DNA from: Mimachlamys varia
Taxonomy: Eukaryota > Mollusca > Bivalvia > Pectinida > Pectinidae
Assembly (NCBI GenBank): GCA_947623455.1
Contig: OX392545.1
Location: 27,417,001-27,481,000 of the forward strand
Length of the DNA stretch: 64,000 nt
Direction: 5' to 3'
Part shown: piece by piece, positions 1-11,189 of the stretch
Numbering within the stretch: the stretch's first letter is position 1
Layout of the letters: each line of letters begins with the position of its first letter
Position numbers and translations under genes: made by a program
Notes under the pieces: generated by a model
What the model was told of the DNA's origin: nothing
Databases searched by the model: none
The model's input: the letters and a program-made list of their open reading frames with translations, nothing else

Positions 1-206
1 AGCATAGGGTATCTATTACCATTTTCACACCATCATGTCGAGTGGAGAATTGAGTTCAATAAAATAACCCTGCACTTCAGCAGTGGCAATAACTAAAGGG
101 GTCTTATTTGCTGGTTCAGTTCCAGCAATAAACACAAAGTTTTTGATGGATTTGCTATTCCTCTGCCAGAGGCATCCTAAATTTCAATATTAGTCAGAAA
201 TCTTGT

Positions 207-440
207 TTAAAGCTGACAGTGCAAGTTAAGATTTGAAAAAAGAAAACATTATGATTGTGATTATTCAGAATGTTCCCTACATTGACCATGTGTCTTCCGA
301 TTTTCGTAACCAAGGAAGTGGCAGACATTTTTTATTTACCCTTGCTTGGTAACGTGAATAGACACCCTTGAGTATAAAAGCACCAATAGTTGCTAAAACC
401 GGTTTCATTCCGACACTGCCCTCTCGCTGTACCACGTACT
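207..440. repeat. Solo arm of a TA-flanked inverted-repeat element
   Basis: The segment begins with AAAGCTGACAGTGCAAGTTA and later has GGCAGACATTTT, CCTTGCTTGGTAACG and GTATAAAAGCACC. The same words occur in the same order in the left arm of the inverted-repeat element at 23,507-24,617. Only one arm is visible here, so it is a solo or decayed copy. The short open frames over it are not convincing genes. Confidence 0.6.
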
Positions 441-700
441 TTACAGGTACAGATAGTCTGTACACATTACGCTACGGCTCGTTTTCATGTGTTTTTCACG
501 AATATATGGATATTGGAAAGATATATAATGAATGTGAAATGATGTGGTAATAAAAACATCTATATCTATATATTGCAGTATAATTATATAAAATTACAGG
601 TTATATCAAACATTTTCGTCTTCGTCTTCTTGGCTGTCTGGTGTTTGTTAATTAATTATCTTTGTCTGTTGTGGTTCTCGGTCTAGATTGTTCAGAAAGG

Positions 701-1063
701 TTAGCAGTGGTGGCTTTCACCAGGCTCCAAGAACCTTAGCAGGAATAATGGCAGGACTTGTCGCTTGTAAATCGCTTTGATTCCCGTTATAAGTTTTTGG
801 GTGTCCTGCTGTTTTTCAGCCAGGACTCTCTGGTACCCTATGATTCTGGTTTCACTCGCTCCTATTTGTTGGTCCCCACTCGAGCTATTATTACTACAGG
901 TCGTTGCAATTTGGTCCAGTTTTCCCTCAATGCTGTTTAGCCTGGTCTCGATAGCCGTCAGAATTCTGTTCAAGACTTCCAAAATGTTAGCTAGCTGTTT
1001 GTAAAGATCACTGTTTAGGACAAGGGCTGGTATTGAAGCTGGTTTAGGTAAAGATGAACACAA
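701..1063 (-). CDS. Hypothetical ORF with a coiled-coil stretch
   Basis: A 120-residue minus-strand frame. Residues about 20-55 show regular spacing of Leu and Ile (LYKQLANILEVLNRIL, then TRLNSIEGKLDQI), which suggests a coiled coil. A Ser/Asn-rich linker and a second charged helix (VLAEKQQDTQKLITGIKAIY) follow. No family was recognised. It lies 3' of the decayed gag-like gene at 1,312-2,215 on the same strand and could be part of the same retroelement or the 3' end of a host gene. No splice sites or promoter were identified, so coding status is uncertain. Confidence 0.3.
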   Translation of the reverse strand: MCSSLPKPASIPALVLNSDLYKQLANILEVLNRILTAIETRLNSIEGKLDQIATTCSNNSSSGDQQIGASETRIIGYQRVLAEKQQDTQKLITGIKAIYKRQVLPLFLLRFLEPGESHHC

Positions 1064-1311
1064 AAAGTTCAGCTCTAATACACGAGAGTACGGCCCGATT
1101 TCTTCCTGTACTGGAGTACCTAGAGTTTCTATTTTTCTGTTAGCGTTTAACTGTCGTAAGATGTAAACTGTTCAAACTTGAAGACAAAATGGCTCCTTGC
1201 CTTTGTTAATACTAAACTCATTTTATGTGACTAATTACTTCTGTCAAACATATCAGCAAATTAGTAGCAAAGACTCCCCCTCTCCAAACTGTCTTATTTC
1301 CACCTGTCAAA

Positions 1312-2215
1312 TCAGTGTCGGTCAGTAAATGTCCATTTTAGATAACCAAAACATCCATGCACATCTGTCTGTGAGTCTGCATGTTTGAGGTTTGTCAGGT
1401 GAGCTTTGCTGTTGCAATGCTGACAACTGCTGAGTTTGAAATTTGAAAATATGTTGCAAAATAGTGTATTGTTCCCAACTGACCAATCAACCAAAATGTT
1501 CTGGTACCTCAAATGAGCAGCGGCTCTCCTTGCAAATTGACAATGATACTCATAAAAACCTTTGCCGTTGTACCTGGTTGCCATATATATAAGAGATCCA
1601 CCTCCACCCGCCTGTTGGTGTGTACCGAACAAACAATGTTTTTGAAAATCCCGAAAGCCTGAATGAATTCTGCTATATTGAGTGAACGGGAAGTTCTGGG
1701 ATCTTGCTTATCTGCTGAATTGAAATACGGAATCAAAAGCAAGGCTAACATGTCCTTGCCCTCAATGATTTGCTTCCTCGTGTCTGGCAATATACATGTA
1801 GTCTCGATTAAGGGCAATGATTCTGCCGCATACGCAGTCGGTGTGGTTGCCGTTTGGCTGTTTCTCTGCAGTTAATTATTGCCTTCCATTGCCGTCAACG
1901 CATATTGGATAGTGAAATGTTGTGTCTCCGCAAGTTGAGCCTCGCTGCCGACACCGTCCGTGTCACATAATTGGGTTGAATATTCACTGCAGGTTGCAGT
2001 GTGGACGACAGCGTTGACATGTGCAGTTAAATTCGCTACGTTAGACTGTAGTGATTGTTCTGTGTTAGTCAGCGTGCTTACGATTGACAGTAGGCCGCCA
2101 TTGTTTTTGACGTGTGGTGCATTCTGGGATGCCGCAACCTGTATTTCGGAGCTAGCATTATCTGTGACGTCATCTCTACTCCGCGTGTTAGTTTCGTAAC
2201 TTTCCGTTTACAATT
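1312..2215 (-). pseudogene. Decayed gag-like gene of a DIRS/Ngaro-type retroelement
   Basis: Read on the minus strand, one frame runs from about 2,215 to 1,509 with a single in-frame TAA near 1,872. It continues after a frameshift near 1,560-1,600 down to 1,312. The order of motifs resembles the gag of tyrosine-recombinase retroelements. A 'LPDTRKQIIEGKDM' segment is followed by 'SLNIAEFIQAFGIF' and 'VEVDLLYIW', then after the shift 'GFYEYHCQFARR', a Trp-containing segment and a short Cys/His cluster (CQHCNSKAH). The gag at 19,557-20,540 shows the same layout (KQKIISGQFVEL, then YTIERWSDAFLVF, then LLDLVKYMHTIR). Function would be nucleic-acid packaging. The copy is dead. Assignment is by layout, not strong identity. 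Confidence 0.5.
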
Positions 2216-2504
2216 TCAGGAGTTCTGCATGTTTTGTATTTGTCGGCGGAAATATATTTATCTTCGAAAGCTCTTCCCTTAAATTTGCCACTAGCCAATT
2301 TTCAGGTCTAGCATCATGTGCACGACATACTTGTATAGTACGCTTATATTAGAACGAATATTCATACACAGCTCTTCTGACGACGACTATCTGTCAGAAA
2401 TTGTCCGTCCGTCGTCCAGAGCTACGTTGTCGTAGCTATGTATATATATTGCAGTAGTTATTGTCTACACATTTAAAGTAAAATCAATATATATGTAAAC
2501 TTAC

Positions 2505-2771
2505 TGATAATTTGAATGTCCTAGTTGGAAATATTGACGGAACATTGTTGAGTTTGGTCGGACCCTCACCACCAATGAAATGTTGCCCGCAAATCCTTGT
2601 TTCATTGTAACTGGTAAATTTAAAGTCTTTCCTCACTAATTTACATCGTTTTATCCATATATTTCTTCTTTTTTGGTCAAGAGTAAATCTATGCATCGTA
2701 ACTTTCTTGTTATCAATACATTTCTTTGCGTGATTTGAGCAGATGCAGCAGTTTATCTCGTTTGTTGGCAT
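2505..2771 (-). CDS. THAP-domain protein, first coding exon
   Basis: The frame starts at ATG 2,771 and reads a THAP zinc finger almost at once. The C2CH ligands are Cys-x2-Cys near residues 9-12 (CCICSNH) and Cys-x2-His near 61-64 (ICGQHF). The family core lies between them (MHRFTLDQKRRNIWIKRC), and the typical exit motif follows (NVPSIFP). THAP fingers are sequence-specific DNA-binding modules of P-element transposases and of host transcription regulators. A consensus donor GTAAGT follows position 2,505, so the exon ends there and the rest of the gene lies at lower coordinates. No downstream exon could be joined, so it is unknown whether this is a host gene or a P-element relic. No stop or shift is seen in the exon. 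Confidence 0.82.
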
Positions 2772-2789
2772 CCTGTCGTTTTATATCAA

Positions 2790-3860
2790 ACGCGCGATAA
2801 AATAAAAACGGACCGACACTTGCCGGAAGCAAAGTTGGTGAACCTGAAGAGTTTTCCGGCAAGGTGAGATAAATCACGTTTTCGTATTTAGCTATATCTA
2901 CACAGTGGGAAGTACAAACAGAAATATGTTACTAGAGGCTCAACACTGTTACTGCGCAATAAATAAGCAAAATTAAAATGGTGGGTATAATGCCGATATT
3001 GCATAATTACAATGATTAACATTGAGCTAAGCAGTAATATAAGTGATTTGGATTGTTAATAAATCTACCAGTAAAATGTTTCACGAAATTGAATAGTAAC
3101 TGGTTAAATTGTTTATCATTAGCAGCAGATTTTGGTATACATATTATTTACTCTTTCAATTACCATGTAACAGCGTTTAAATCCAATCTGTAGGACAACA
3201 TACATGTATGTCATATAATTTCCTGGCTTTTGATAGTTAATTTTAAACTTTAAAGGCATGTGCGGTTGTTAAAATTGAATGAACTGAAACTCTCCGCAAC
3301 TACCCACTAGTTTATGTTTTTTTTCTTTATAAAATGATCCTGTTTACAAATACTGTTCCAGTCCTTGATTGAGTTTACCACGAGGAAATACTGTATTTTG
3401 GCATGGCATCGTTAATTGTAACAGTAGTTTTACCATCGCGACCATACTATGAACAATTAGTAATTTCATTTTCATTTCTAGTTTGTTTAAAGTTGGTAAA
3501 GACATGATTTGGCGGACAATGTATGACTTACATAAGCAATTCCTTCCGAGAGATATCGTTCTTTATGGGTAACGAGAAAAACACTACTAATACAAGTGCT
3601 AAGCATGCTGTAACTACAAGTCCGTATAAAAAGCAAGAACGGATGGTAGGTCACTGAATTCCGAAAAAAATTATTCATGAAAGCAAGGTCCAAGTTATCA
3701 AACTCAAACTGAAGTGGCTTGTGTACACATGTGTGTGCAGTAGGAAACACTGTCCTTTTGGTAGTCAACTTTTGGATTTATGCCGAATCTGAGGTAAAGG
3801 TTCCTCAGCAACACAGGTAGCAAATTTTAAGATTTCACCCAATGTTACATCACCTCGTCT
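2790..3860. other. AT-rich intergenic DNA
   Basis: No domain was recognised. A minus-strand frame at 3,487-3,768 has a hydrophobic stretch and a GTAAGT downstream, so it could be an exon, but nothing supports it further. Confidence 0.4.
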
Positions 3861-3862
3861 TC

Positions 3863-3950
3863 CAATCTGATTAAAATACAGATCCTTAACGCAGCAGAGA
3901 GAAGTTTACGGAACGGCGCGGAGATCAAGATGTGATTTTAATCAGATTGG
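3863..3950 (+). repeat. MITE, deleted copy of the CCAATCTGATT family
   Basis: The ends are CCAATCTGATTAAAAT and its inverse ATTTTAATCAGATTGG. The interior keeps only the GCAGCAGAGAGAAGTTTACG and GCGCGGAGATCAAGAT words found in the fuller copies at 4,578 and 43,882. It is an internally deleted, fold-back copy of under 90 bp. Confidence 0.8.
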
Positions 3951-4066
3951 ATGAGACAGGGAACATTTTGACAAGTTATATACTGCAGCAGGAGGACTTG
4001 ACTAGGAAATACATATTCCTGGAATCATTTTATTGTACATGCAGCAGTGTCGGAAAAAACATTTAC

Positions 4067-4316
4067 CTGAAATATATGAATCTTCCTGTCTGCAGTGACT
4101 GGGTAAAAAAACTTTCTGAGCAAAATCAAAGGTATAGTGGACATCAGAAATGTCTGCTGAGGCAGGTGTCACAGGACCTCTGGGTTTTGTATGAGCCTCA
4201 AAAGACTTTACAGCTGCCTGGCATCTAGCTCTATAATAATCTCTCTCTTTTTGGGTTGTGTGAATATGGTCGGAGAACTCATTGCTTGCCAACAATTTTT
4301 CTTCCTCGTTGACAGC
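4067..4316 (-). pseudogene. Exon of a HYTFDFAQ-motif protein, frameshifted
   Basis: A minus-strand exon is bounded by a plausible acceptor (CATAAG before 4,316) and a donor (GTAAAT after 4,067). It encodes a charged helix (QKERDYYRARCQAAVKSFEA), a Pro-rich linker, then VHYTFDFAQKVFLP. From memory, a similar HYSFDxAQ motif followed by a PGPIYF-like segment occurs in a widespread uncharacterised family of animal proteins often linked to transposons. Here the second segment (LQTGRFIYF) appears only after a one-base shift just past FLP, so the copy looks broken. MITEs of one family lie on both sides. The function is unknown. Confidence 0.45.
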
Positions 4317-4577
4317 CTTATGTAATAAAATAGGTGTGTTATGTATTTTATTTACTAAATAATTTGTCAAATTAGATTACGTAGTTTATTTAAATTAAAA
4401 ATATATCAAATGTAGTCCTAAAAATAATAAACTGTTCCTTTCTGTTGATGGGAAAATTGGACATACCAATAACTCCAGAGCAAAAATAAGTAACACCGTA
4501 TCCAATGCAGAAAATCAGAGAGGTAAGGAATCTAGCCTTTCAGAAGACTTAACTTCGCTGTTTGGTGAGGGCTTCAT

Positions 4578-4966
4578 CAATCCGATTAAAATCATTTCTT
4601 GATCTCCGCGCCGTTCCGTAAATTTCTCTCTGCTGCGTGAAGATCTGAGATAATCCCATAGGGGGTCATGTCCCGATGACCTTTCGCATTAGCAAATCAA
4701 ATTACTACTGGCAGAATATTGACAGTGGAATTTTGAGGCGACAAAGTTTGCATAAGCACATTTGTTCGTTTAGTCATTTCGTCACCAAAAAGTTCGTGTG
4801 GAATAATGTGACGAAATGGCTTGCTGTAATATGACAGGTCGTTGGAAAATTATTTTAGTGTTAAGTAAAGAGGCGACAAAGGTCATCTGGACGTGACCTC
4901 TTATGGGAAGATGTCAGATCCTTGTAAAACGGATTGAGAACAAAGATCTGTATTTTAATCAGATTG
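4578..4966 (-). mobile_element. MITE, CCAATCTGATT family, near full length
   Basis: About 390 bp with inverted ends CAATCCGATTAAAAT and ATTTTAATCAGATTG. It is flanked by a direct repeat GGGCTTCAT (4,569-4,577 and 4,967-4,975; 8 or 9 bp depending on where the terminus is drawn). The interior matches the plus-strand copy at 43,882-44,260 in reverse complement. The duplication length fits a hAT or Mutator-like transposase acting in trans. No coding capacity. Confidence 0.88.
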
Positions 4967-4975
4967 GGGCTTCAT

Positions 4976-7100
4976 TGATATTAAACTGAGGTTTGGTGCT
5001 GAAGTCTGATGGAGATTTGTTATTTTTAAATAATGAAAAACCCTCAGCGTAAACCGTTGCTCTTACTATGATATCCCTCGGATGGAAAAGGTCCTTGGTC
5101 CGATCCTGTGAGACCGCCTGATAAACTAGATTTGTATGTATGGAAATTGTACCAATTGGCTCAGTATAATTAACAACTTGCAATTTTCAAAGAAAACAGA
5201 AATGAGATATTCATTAATCAAAACTTTTCCAGCTAAGAAAAAAATGCTGTTTGTTTTTTAATGTTTATTATACATCAATCAGTCAATTGGTATTTAATAA
5301 TTGTTACCTATTTTACTTTAGAGTCATAAAAACGATACGTACACGCGTACGTACTGTACACCAGGCAACCAACTTTATATTTATACCAATTTGACGAAAA
5401 TAACCAGAATTAATGTTTATCTCCAAATTATTTTCGCATTTTACGGTACGTGTAAAATGGTGTGTAATCGGGGCCTAATTTGAACTTGTACTGTGTATTG
5501 AAAATTCCACGTAGAAGATTCCGAATATAGGATGAAATGAAAATCCAACATTATTTAGTTTAATGTATCGCGGAATTGGATTAGATTTTGCGATCTAGGT
5601 CCGTGGTTGTATTTTTATATGTGAGTTTTAGCAAGCAAAATGACCGAATAATAACTTTTCAGGAAATTATTTATTTATTTGTGTGTATGGGGGGGGGGGG
5701 GGGGGGATCGATCGGAACGTCCAGGGTGGCTACATCCGAGTTACAATAATAAACCTTTTTTTAATATTATCATTATTGTGAGCTTTAGATTTTTCATAAT
5801 TTTCTCAGCTTCATCTCTGCTAGTTACCGAATGCAAATAACCCCTGAGGTCATCACAGGTGTGAAATGACTTACCTGTGATATCAAAGGGATCCGCGGCG
5901 GCCGGTAGAGGTAAAAAGACGATCGGTACATAATTCTGGTCAATTAACATATTAAGAAAGGTATACAATAGCTTGACACCCTGTCAAATTCTCTCAGATA
6001 ATAATTAAATGCACTTTGCGATGTACATTATTACGCCCTCTATAAATATATTTTGTATTCACTGGAAAAAATATGAATTAGGAAAAAAACGTTGGTAGTG
6101 CAATCATTCCGATGGATAAGTAAAAACTGTCACCGACATGGAGCTTATATTATGAATAAAGAAGCGATATTTCCTTCTTCAAATTCCCGAATTATCCCAC
6201 GCAGAGATCGACAAGGGAATACTATCGAAAGTCCGGTTTTTCTGAAGCAAATCGAAGATGGGAATGTTCCGTACCACAACTAAAATAATCACATCTTAAA
6301 ATTGTTTGCATTTCCGAGCTGACGTAAAAAAATGAAAATAAGTACTTTCGTATTAATATTTATCTACCGTGATCCCGACCTTGTAATTTAATTCCGTAAA
6401 AAGACACATATTATTCACAGATACATATTATTACACATGTTGTGAATTCCCTGTCATAATTGTACCGTATTAATATATACATGATGTAATATACAATGTA
6501 TATTTATGGGGTCCTGATTTCGTTTGTTCGTATTTAAACCGAATACATATAGAATTTACAATAGCACTTTTAGATAGTTAGATTGTATTTCACATTTTTT
6601 CGAGTCGAAGTAACATATGCGTGTTGACAATGTTTTCTATGCTGATGTCGCTTTCCCTGGTATGTTTACTTGTCCGTCTCTGAAAGCGACAAATAATTCT
6701 GTAGCTCTATAAACATGTTTTTTTTATGTGGATAAAATATCAAGGTAAACTCTAATACCAACTACATCATTATATGTATCTGGCATGCTGAATGTTGCCA
6801 AAATTACAGTATTTTAGGTCGGTAATCAGCGGACCTAATATAAGAATGTAACCAGGTAAGGTTAGATTGAGGAGTCCTTGGACTAAGATGACGTCACGTG
6901 ATCACGTGACCGACGAACTCATTATCTCTAGTTTCGCCAAGGCGTATGACCCGAATTTCGTGTCAATACAAGAAAACCAGACCCCGCGCGATCGTCAGGG
7001 CATGTTATTATGGTTTTACAATAATCCTTTTATCAAATAAAAAATTATCATTTTTCGTTGCACAAATCCTTTAAAAGTTGGGATTTAAAAAAAAAATATT
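4976..7100. other. AT-rich DNA without recognised genes
   Basis: A run of about 17 G lies at 5,690-5,706. A short minus-strand frame at 5,741-5,968 has an internal GTAAGT but no recognisable domain. Nothing else was identified. Confidence 0.4.
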
Positions 7101-7104
7101 TTTG

Positions 7105-7665
7105 AAATAAGAAAATATATCCCTTTTTTATACGCCCATCTTTGACGGGTCATATTGTGGTATACATGGCAAATGCAATGCCCAGTCCGTCCGTCTGTGA
7201 ACAATTTCTTGTCATTGTTCTACCATGGGGGTCCAGAAATGGCCAAATAATTACACTGCACTTTGTGCCCGGTATTACCAATCGATGGCAAGTAATTACT
7301 GAATCGATTGTGTTAATCCATAATCGATTATTGTGAATTGTAGTGTTGTTCCGATTAATCAATATAGTTGGCGTCTAGTCGTTTGTATCTGAAAATCGAC
7401 TGATCGATCTTGTTCGTTATGATCGATTATGGTTTGACTGATAATAGCATTATACGAAAAAGTCTAAGTCTTCAACAAATGTATTTCCGAACAATAAAAA
7501 AAATATTAAAATGGCATAACCTTTAAAATAATATCAACCCAAGTCAAAGTCGAAGGCAGTTCATTAGCAGTTCCTTAGCCTTCCCAGTTAGGATTTGTTT
7601 GCAGTTTTTTAGCAGTTCCTTAGCCTTTCGGTGGGAACTGCATATATGCAAAGAAGTAACCTTAC
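7105..7665 (+). repeat. Duplicated segment with a Helitron-like 5' end (family 5)
   Basis: The segment holds TATACGCCCATCTTTGACGGG, a hairpin-forming start, followed by a CCGTCCGTCTG tract. This is the same plan as the starts of the other Helitron-like families here. It matches 38,655-39,262 closely; this copy lacks about 45 bp near 7,282. A more diverged third copy lies near 37,100-37,270. AGCAGTTCCTTAGCC words repeat at its 3' side. No 3' terminus was found. Confidence 0.55.
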
Positions 7666-8651
7666 CTAAGCAGTCTATGTGTCATTTTTAGCAGTTCATT
7701 AGCAGTTATTTTGGACAAATTATTAAATAAGTTTACAATAACTGCTAAAACCTATACATATTCATGAGAACTGCTAAGAAAACTGCTTATCAACTGCTAT
7801 GACCTTTATATATTTATGAGAACTGCCAAGAAATCTCCCAAATATGGCATGTTGAACTGCCTAATATGCAGATGGTAGTTCGAAATATGGCACATGAACT
7901 GCCTAAACTATGGGCTAGAAAAAGGCGTCTGTAAACATTGTATATGCATGTACAAACATAGGAAAATACTGAAAGTAGGAATTCACACATCCATAATGAA
8001 AAGCTGCAGATTAGATGCAACAATACATTTAACAATATATAAAAATTAAAAACTGCAGCAATTAATTAAAGCAATTAGAACTTCAAGACAACATAATAAT
8101 TAAATTGAATTAGAAAACAATATTTTATTTAATCAAGTTCTGACAATGATGAAATACATGTAAATGTATACGTACACGTATAAATACTTGATATGCCATA
8201 TCATAACCATGTTCATTATCAATGTAAGCATGTAGTTTTAACATTAAAATGTAACCGGTACAGGCATACAATGTATATTATATTAATATCCAAAATAAAA
8301 TCAATGTTTTGAAATCAATAATCAAACTTGTGTTTTTGAAACTGATCTTAATTTTGTAGATTAATATTGATTTAAAAAAAAAAACTTGCCTGATGTCCGA
8401 GGTTTCAGACAATATATCAAATGAATTTAATCCCAACCACTGATATGAACAACACAATAAAATTAAATTTTCTCAGTAATCTGAGAGTATGTTTAAAACC
8501 AATACACATATTTAATTTGCACGAGCTTTAAATACTGTAGTTTAGACACAGTTATTCCTTGGTATGAACAGTTTTCACCGCTGGCCTTTTTCCGTATTTT
8601 TTCTTGCATTTGTCACTTTGTTCGTAATAATTGTGTTGAAGTTCAGATTAT

Positions 8652-9531
8652 TCACTTCTTCCTAGCCTTCTTTCCTACAGTGGAAATGAATATAATCTGA
8701 AATGGACAGAGAAAAAGTATTATTATGCATTCCAGACGTGTGTTCATTTGCTCAAAACAAAATAATAATGTTATAATAAACATTTAAATTTTTCAATGAC
8801 ACAAACATTAAAGGCCCAATATACGTAACTTCAGGGAAATTTTCGTGATCCTGAAAAATTCTAAAAAAAAATCCAGTTGATAACCATGCAAAAATAAGCC
8901 TAAAACGAAGTAAACCTGAGCGGTAACAAACAAGAAACTCTGGACAAAAAAATCCAAAGAATTGAAAATCATTCAGGTGGGGCCCACTTCAACAACAAAC
9001 CGAAGGTAGAAGACGGTTAGAAATGGACGCGTGTTTACAAATAGCGTGTTTCAACTGCTGATGTACCGGTAACCGCGAAGGGATTTATCTTGGATATTGC
9101 TGATATTGGTTAATCTTAACTAAATCTATAAATATAAAAAGTAATTAGACTTGATTTTCGCTTCAAGTTTTGCCGAAAGTTACGTATATTGGGCCTTTAA
9201 TCACTGTGTTGAAATTAATAACATCAGATTGCATCGTTATATCTAAAGTGTAAAACCTACCCCGGATTGCATCAGTTTTGATGCTGTCCAATGGTGCAGC
9301 AGCGGCTGCTATCTGTCTCATCTCGCCCTTCTTCAGACGTAATCCTAGTCCACTGGATGTTGCTAGTTCATCCAGTGTGAAGATACAGGACACAATCCCA
9401 TTTAACAATGTCTTGCCAGGAACTTTAGATGATTTTGCCAAGAGGAGAGCCTGGCGCTCCCTTCCTTTGTTGATAAATGCATTGCTGTATTTTTCAGGGT
9501 CTGATGGATCCTTAATCAGCAATGATTTGGT
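8652..9531 (-). CDS. BEN-domain protein, last two exons
   Basis: Exon 9,261-9,531 starts after the acceptor CCTTTTAG and ends at the donor GTAGGT. It encodes a linker and then a BEN-like domain. The recognisable core is LLNGIVSCIFTLDELATSSG, a basic turn (LRLKKG), and PLDSIKTDAIRG at the C-terminal helix. The last exon, 8,652-8,674, follows the acceptor CTGTAG and joins in phase to add KKARKK and a stop, a basic tail. BEN domains bind DNA or protein in chromatin regulators and also occur in mobile elements and viruses. A 385 bp TTAA-flanked MITE lies in the intron. Upstream exons were not found. A broken duplicate lies at 44,988-45,273. Confidence 0.6.
8812..9196. mobile_element. TTAA-flanked MITE in the BEN gene intron
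   Basis: The ends are AGGCCCAATATACGTAACTT and its inverse, each next to TTAA (8,808-8,811 and 9,197-9,200). The duplicated locus at 45,144-45,147 shows the uninterrupted site with one TTAA. Both ends and the target duplication are therefore confirmed by an empty paralogous site. TTAA duplication is typical of piggyBac-type transposases. The second copy is at 12,538-12,911. Confidence 0.9.
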
Positions 9532-9539
9532 CTAAAAGG

Positions 9540-10690
9540 ATTGAAATAGAAAAATGTTGATGGAACTTTCAATATGCTTATATTTACATGTATGTATTAT
9601 AAAAACGCAAGTGTAATCTTTACATTAATTTTTATACTTTACAGAAATGTGTGAATCATAGAAATAGATTTCATCCTTGACTTTCTCATTCATGTGTACT
9701 GTTTTATATAAGTTTTCTTGTACATGCATACATTATATTTGTGATGTAATAAAAGAATAATTATTCTTTATAACCAACATGTAATTTTAAATTAAACAAA
9801 TACTTTATATGCACAAATGAAACAAACTTAGATGATATAATGAAATGTTAGGTAATACTATTCTTTCTTTCAGAACTACATATCAATGAAATTTAAAATT
9901 CAACACAAAAGAATTATAGCTTTCAATTTATTAGTTAAAACAGACATGCTCTATCATAATTCCTTATGAAAATACAATGATTTTTAATACAACTTACCAT
10001 TATTTATATGCATCAACGATCATGAGAAGGAAAAACTTTATAACATGCAATAAAAGGAAAACCAACAGATTAGAATAAAAACAAACGCAGTAATAAATTA
10101 AAATTATGGTGACTTTTTGACAAATAATCTACAACCAAATACTGTTCATTAGAGAATTGTATGGTATGACTTTAAACTTACGATAATATATCCTCTTTAT
10201 CATTTTATAAATCACTTTGTCAAAAAGTCACCTTAACTATCTGAATTACATGCATTTTTATGAAATATGTTTTAATACTGAATACCCCAACAAAACAAAT
10301 CAAAGTACTGAAAGTATTGAAACGCTAAAACTTCAAACAATATTATGTATATTTCGACAGCTATTGAAGTGTTTTTGTTGTATGGGTTACTATGTTTCGA
10401 TATCAGAAAGTTTCAGAATAGGGATTAAGTAAGTATTTAGAGTAAACTCAATAACACGCAGGTTGTTTAGATTGACGAGTTGTATTTCAAGCTACATGTA
10501 CAATTAAGTGCAGTGCTTTAATAATTTAACTAAAATATCAATGTTTATTACAAATGAACATTGATCCATTTACACGGAAGCGAATGTGTTTATTTTAATA
10601 TATGCACCTAAATTAACGGAACTAGTGTGTTAAGACACAAAATAAAAAGTGGGATCTTTTCCCTTTTTTCTTCTTAAGAAAAACCATTAT
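9540..10690. other. AT-rich DNA with one small MITE
   Basis: No gene was recognised. The only structured element is the small inverted-repeat element listed at 10,108-10,232. Confidence 0.4.
10108..10232. repeat. Small inverted-repeat element
   Basis: GGTGACTTTTTGACAAA at the left end is the inverse of the right end, which reads TTTGTCAAAAAGTCACC. Total about 125 bp, non-coding, probably a MITE. Confidence 0.6.
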
Positions 10691-10694
10691 TAAT

Positions 10695-11175
10695 CGAAAA
10701 TGGTAGACTGAGCTAAAATTTCAAGATGGCCGTCCGTCGGCCATTTTGTTTTTCTGATCGGCCCTAAAAGCAAAATAGCACAACTATAAGGACCAAAAGG
10801 AACATACATATGAAGTTTGAGAAAGATCCACTTCACTTACATCTCTAACCCTAATTATCAAAATTCAGGATGGCAATCTGTCAGACATTTTGTTTATCTA
10901 ATCTGTCTCAAAATCGTTCAACGGGCACAACTAGGGACGAAAGTGAAACTTCATATTGAATTTGAGAAATATCCATCCATTACTTCTCTAAGAAATAGTG
11001 ATTTCAATGTAAAAGTCCAATATGGCTTCTTTTCAGCCATTTTGTTTTTCTGATCAGTTACAAAATCAAAAGGGCACGACAGTAGGGACCAAGGGAACCT
11101 ACATATGAAAAATTAGAAAGATCCCTCTAGTAGTTGTCAATTTCAATGCCTAAATCAAAGATGGCACCATTTCCG
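10695..11175 (-). repeat. Fragment of family 3 Helitron-like core repeats
   Basis: About three diverged units in reverse orientation relative to 31,287-32,735. Each shows a GGCCATTTTG word, a CACAAC-TAGGGACCAA-like word and TTTGAGAAAGATCC. No terminus is preserved. It ends directly against the start of the family 1 element at 11,190. Confidence 0.6.
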
Positions 11176-11189
11176 CCAATTTCGTTTTT

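Noticed and set aside
5741..5968. Minus-strand ORF with a consensus GTAAGT inside
   Set aside because: The only nearby acceptor would give an intron of about 30 bp, too short, and no domain is visible.
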